Of a stretch of DNA of 42,310 bases, positions 42,193-42,310 are shown piece by piece; position 1 is the stretch's first letter; every line of letters starts with the position of its first letter. The position numbers were made by a program, and so were the translations under genes. Origin of the DNA: Reyranella sp. (GTDB taxonomy: Bacteria; Pseudomonadota; Alphaproteobacteria; Reyranellales; Reyranellaceae); the NCBI GenBank assembly GCA_021732285.1, contig JAKFVH010000003.1:1-42310 (forward strand). The letters are read 5' to 3'. Below the pieces are notes generated by a model, which was not told where the DNA came from, did not search any database, and worked only from the letters and a program-made list of their open reading frames with translations.

Positions 42193-42309
42193 CTACACAT
42201 TTTTGAAGGCCCATCCCTCGAAGAAGGTACGGAAGGTAGCTAATCCGTTGTGGAAGGTCACGGGTCCCGGAGGTTTGGCTTGGTATTCATGCCATCCGCC
42301 GAGCTTTGC
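42193..42309 (-). mobile_element. C-terminal end of an IS4-like transposase, cut by the window edge
   Basis: A 38-codon open frame enters from the window edge and stops at TAG 42193. It reads AKLGGWHEYQAKPPGP, then VTFHNGLATFRTFFEGWAFKNV. The pattern LGG(W/F)...PPGP....GL..F....GW near a C-terminus is what I know from IS4-family transposases. No start, catalytic DDE residues or inverted repeats are visible because the rest is outside the window. Confidence 0.55.
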
Positions 42310-42310
42310 G

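Noticed and set aside
41854..42243. 129-codon plus-strand frame in the gene-poor stretch
   Set aside because: It has GGAGGGAG just before the ATG, but spacing is too short, the sequence shows no protein-like pattern, and its end runs antisense through the better-supported transposase C-terminus. It could be real but is not supported.

Overview
The window is a high-GC, densely packed bacterial chromosome segment that reads as Alphaproteobacteria. The evidence is the sdhE-mfd / recG gene block, a ParE-sized type IIA topoisomerase B subunit, a CoxD/CoxE/XdhC molybdenum-hydroxylase maturation operon, a DUF1640-type coiled-coil protein, a palindromic repeat of a kind I associate with rhizobial genomes, and many short-chain dehydrogenases. 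A Rhodospirillales/Hyphomicrobiales relative (for example Reyranella-like) is my guess; it is inference, not proof. Most genes overlap by 1-4 bases (ATGA, GTGA, TTGA, TAGTG junctions), so operons can be read directly.

Layout. 1-289: intergenic, with a long inverted-repeat element (family A). 290-9013: catabolic and accessory enzymes: a ThDP enzyme, dienelactone hydrolase, enolase-superfamily dehydratase, CYTH protein, DSD1-type PLP enzyme, two SDRs, an MFS transporter and a FrnE/DsbA-like oxidoreductase. 9021-10953: three tandem lipoprotein genes on the minus strand, all starting with TTG. The last codons of the first two serve as ribosome-binding sites for the next. 11089-11827: a TetR regulator with a duplicated palindromic operator, its 3' end running antisense into mfd. 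11682-17598: DNA repair (mfd, recG) and sdhE. 17595-19624: a DUF4139 protein carrying a one-base frameshift close to its end. 19803-20069: a small DUF1640-like membrane protein.

20089-26684 is one minus-strand operon in transcription order: MoxR/CoxD ATPase, CoxE VWA protein, split XdhC (two genes), a fused molybdopterin-binding/MobA-like protein, SufS-type desulfurase, and a SufU-like scaffold. Together these look like a cofactor insertion and sulfuration pathway for a molybdenum hydroxylase whose structural genes are not in the window. 26760-32530: SDR, amidase, SDR, alpha/beta hydrolase, methylisocitrate lyase (prpB), GNAT acetyltransferase. 32533-35558: DMT exporter, NicO-family Ni/Co transporter with its DUF1007 partner, and a YciA-like thioesterase. 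35830-37845: parE. 37937-38506: secreted protein of unknown function.

38587-42310 is the most accessory-looking part. It holds a protein of four tandem carboxypeptidase-regulatory-like Ig domains, a trypsin/V8-like serine protease with ESGEE repeats and a bacteriocin-like hydrophobic/cationic segment, a 52-aa small ORF with a strong RBS, a gene-poor lower-GC stretch, and the C-terminal end of what looks like an IS4-type transposase at the window edge. The protease plus Ig-repeat pair is my best candidate for an undescribed system.

Three repeat families punctuate the intergenic spaces: family A (132-250, 35571-35713, degenerate half at 31968-32009), family B (nested cruciforms at 5434, 25669, 27513) and family C (35011-35116, which also supplies the start codon of a protein). 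I saw no rRNA, tRNA or CRISPR array.
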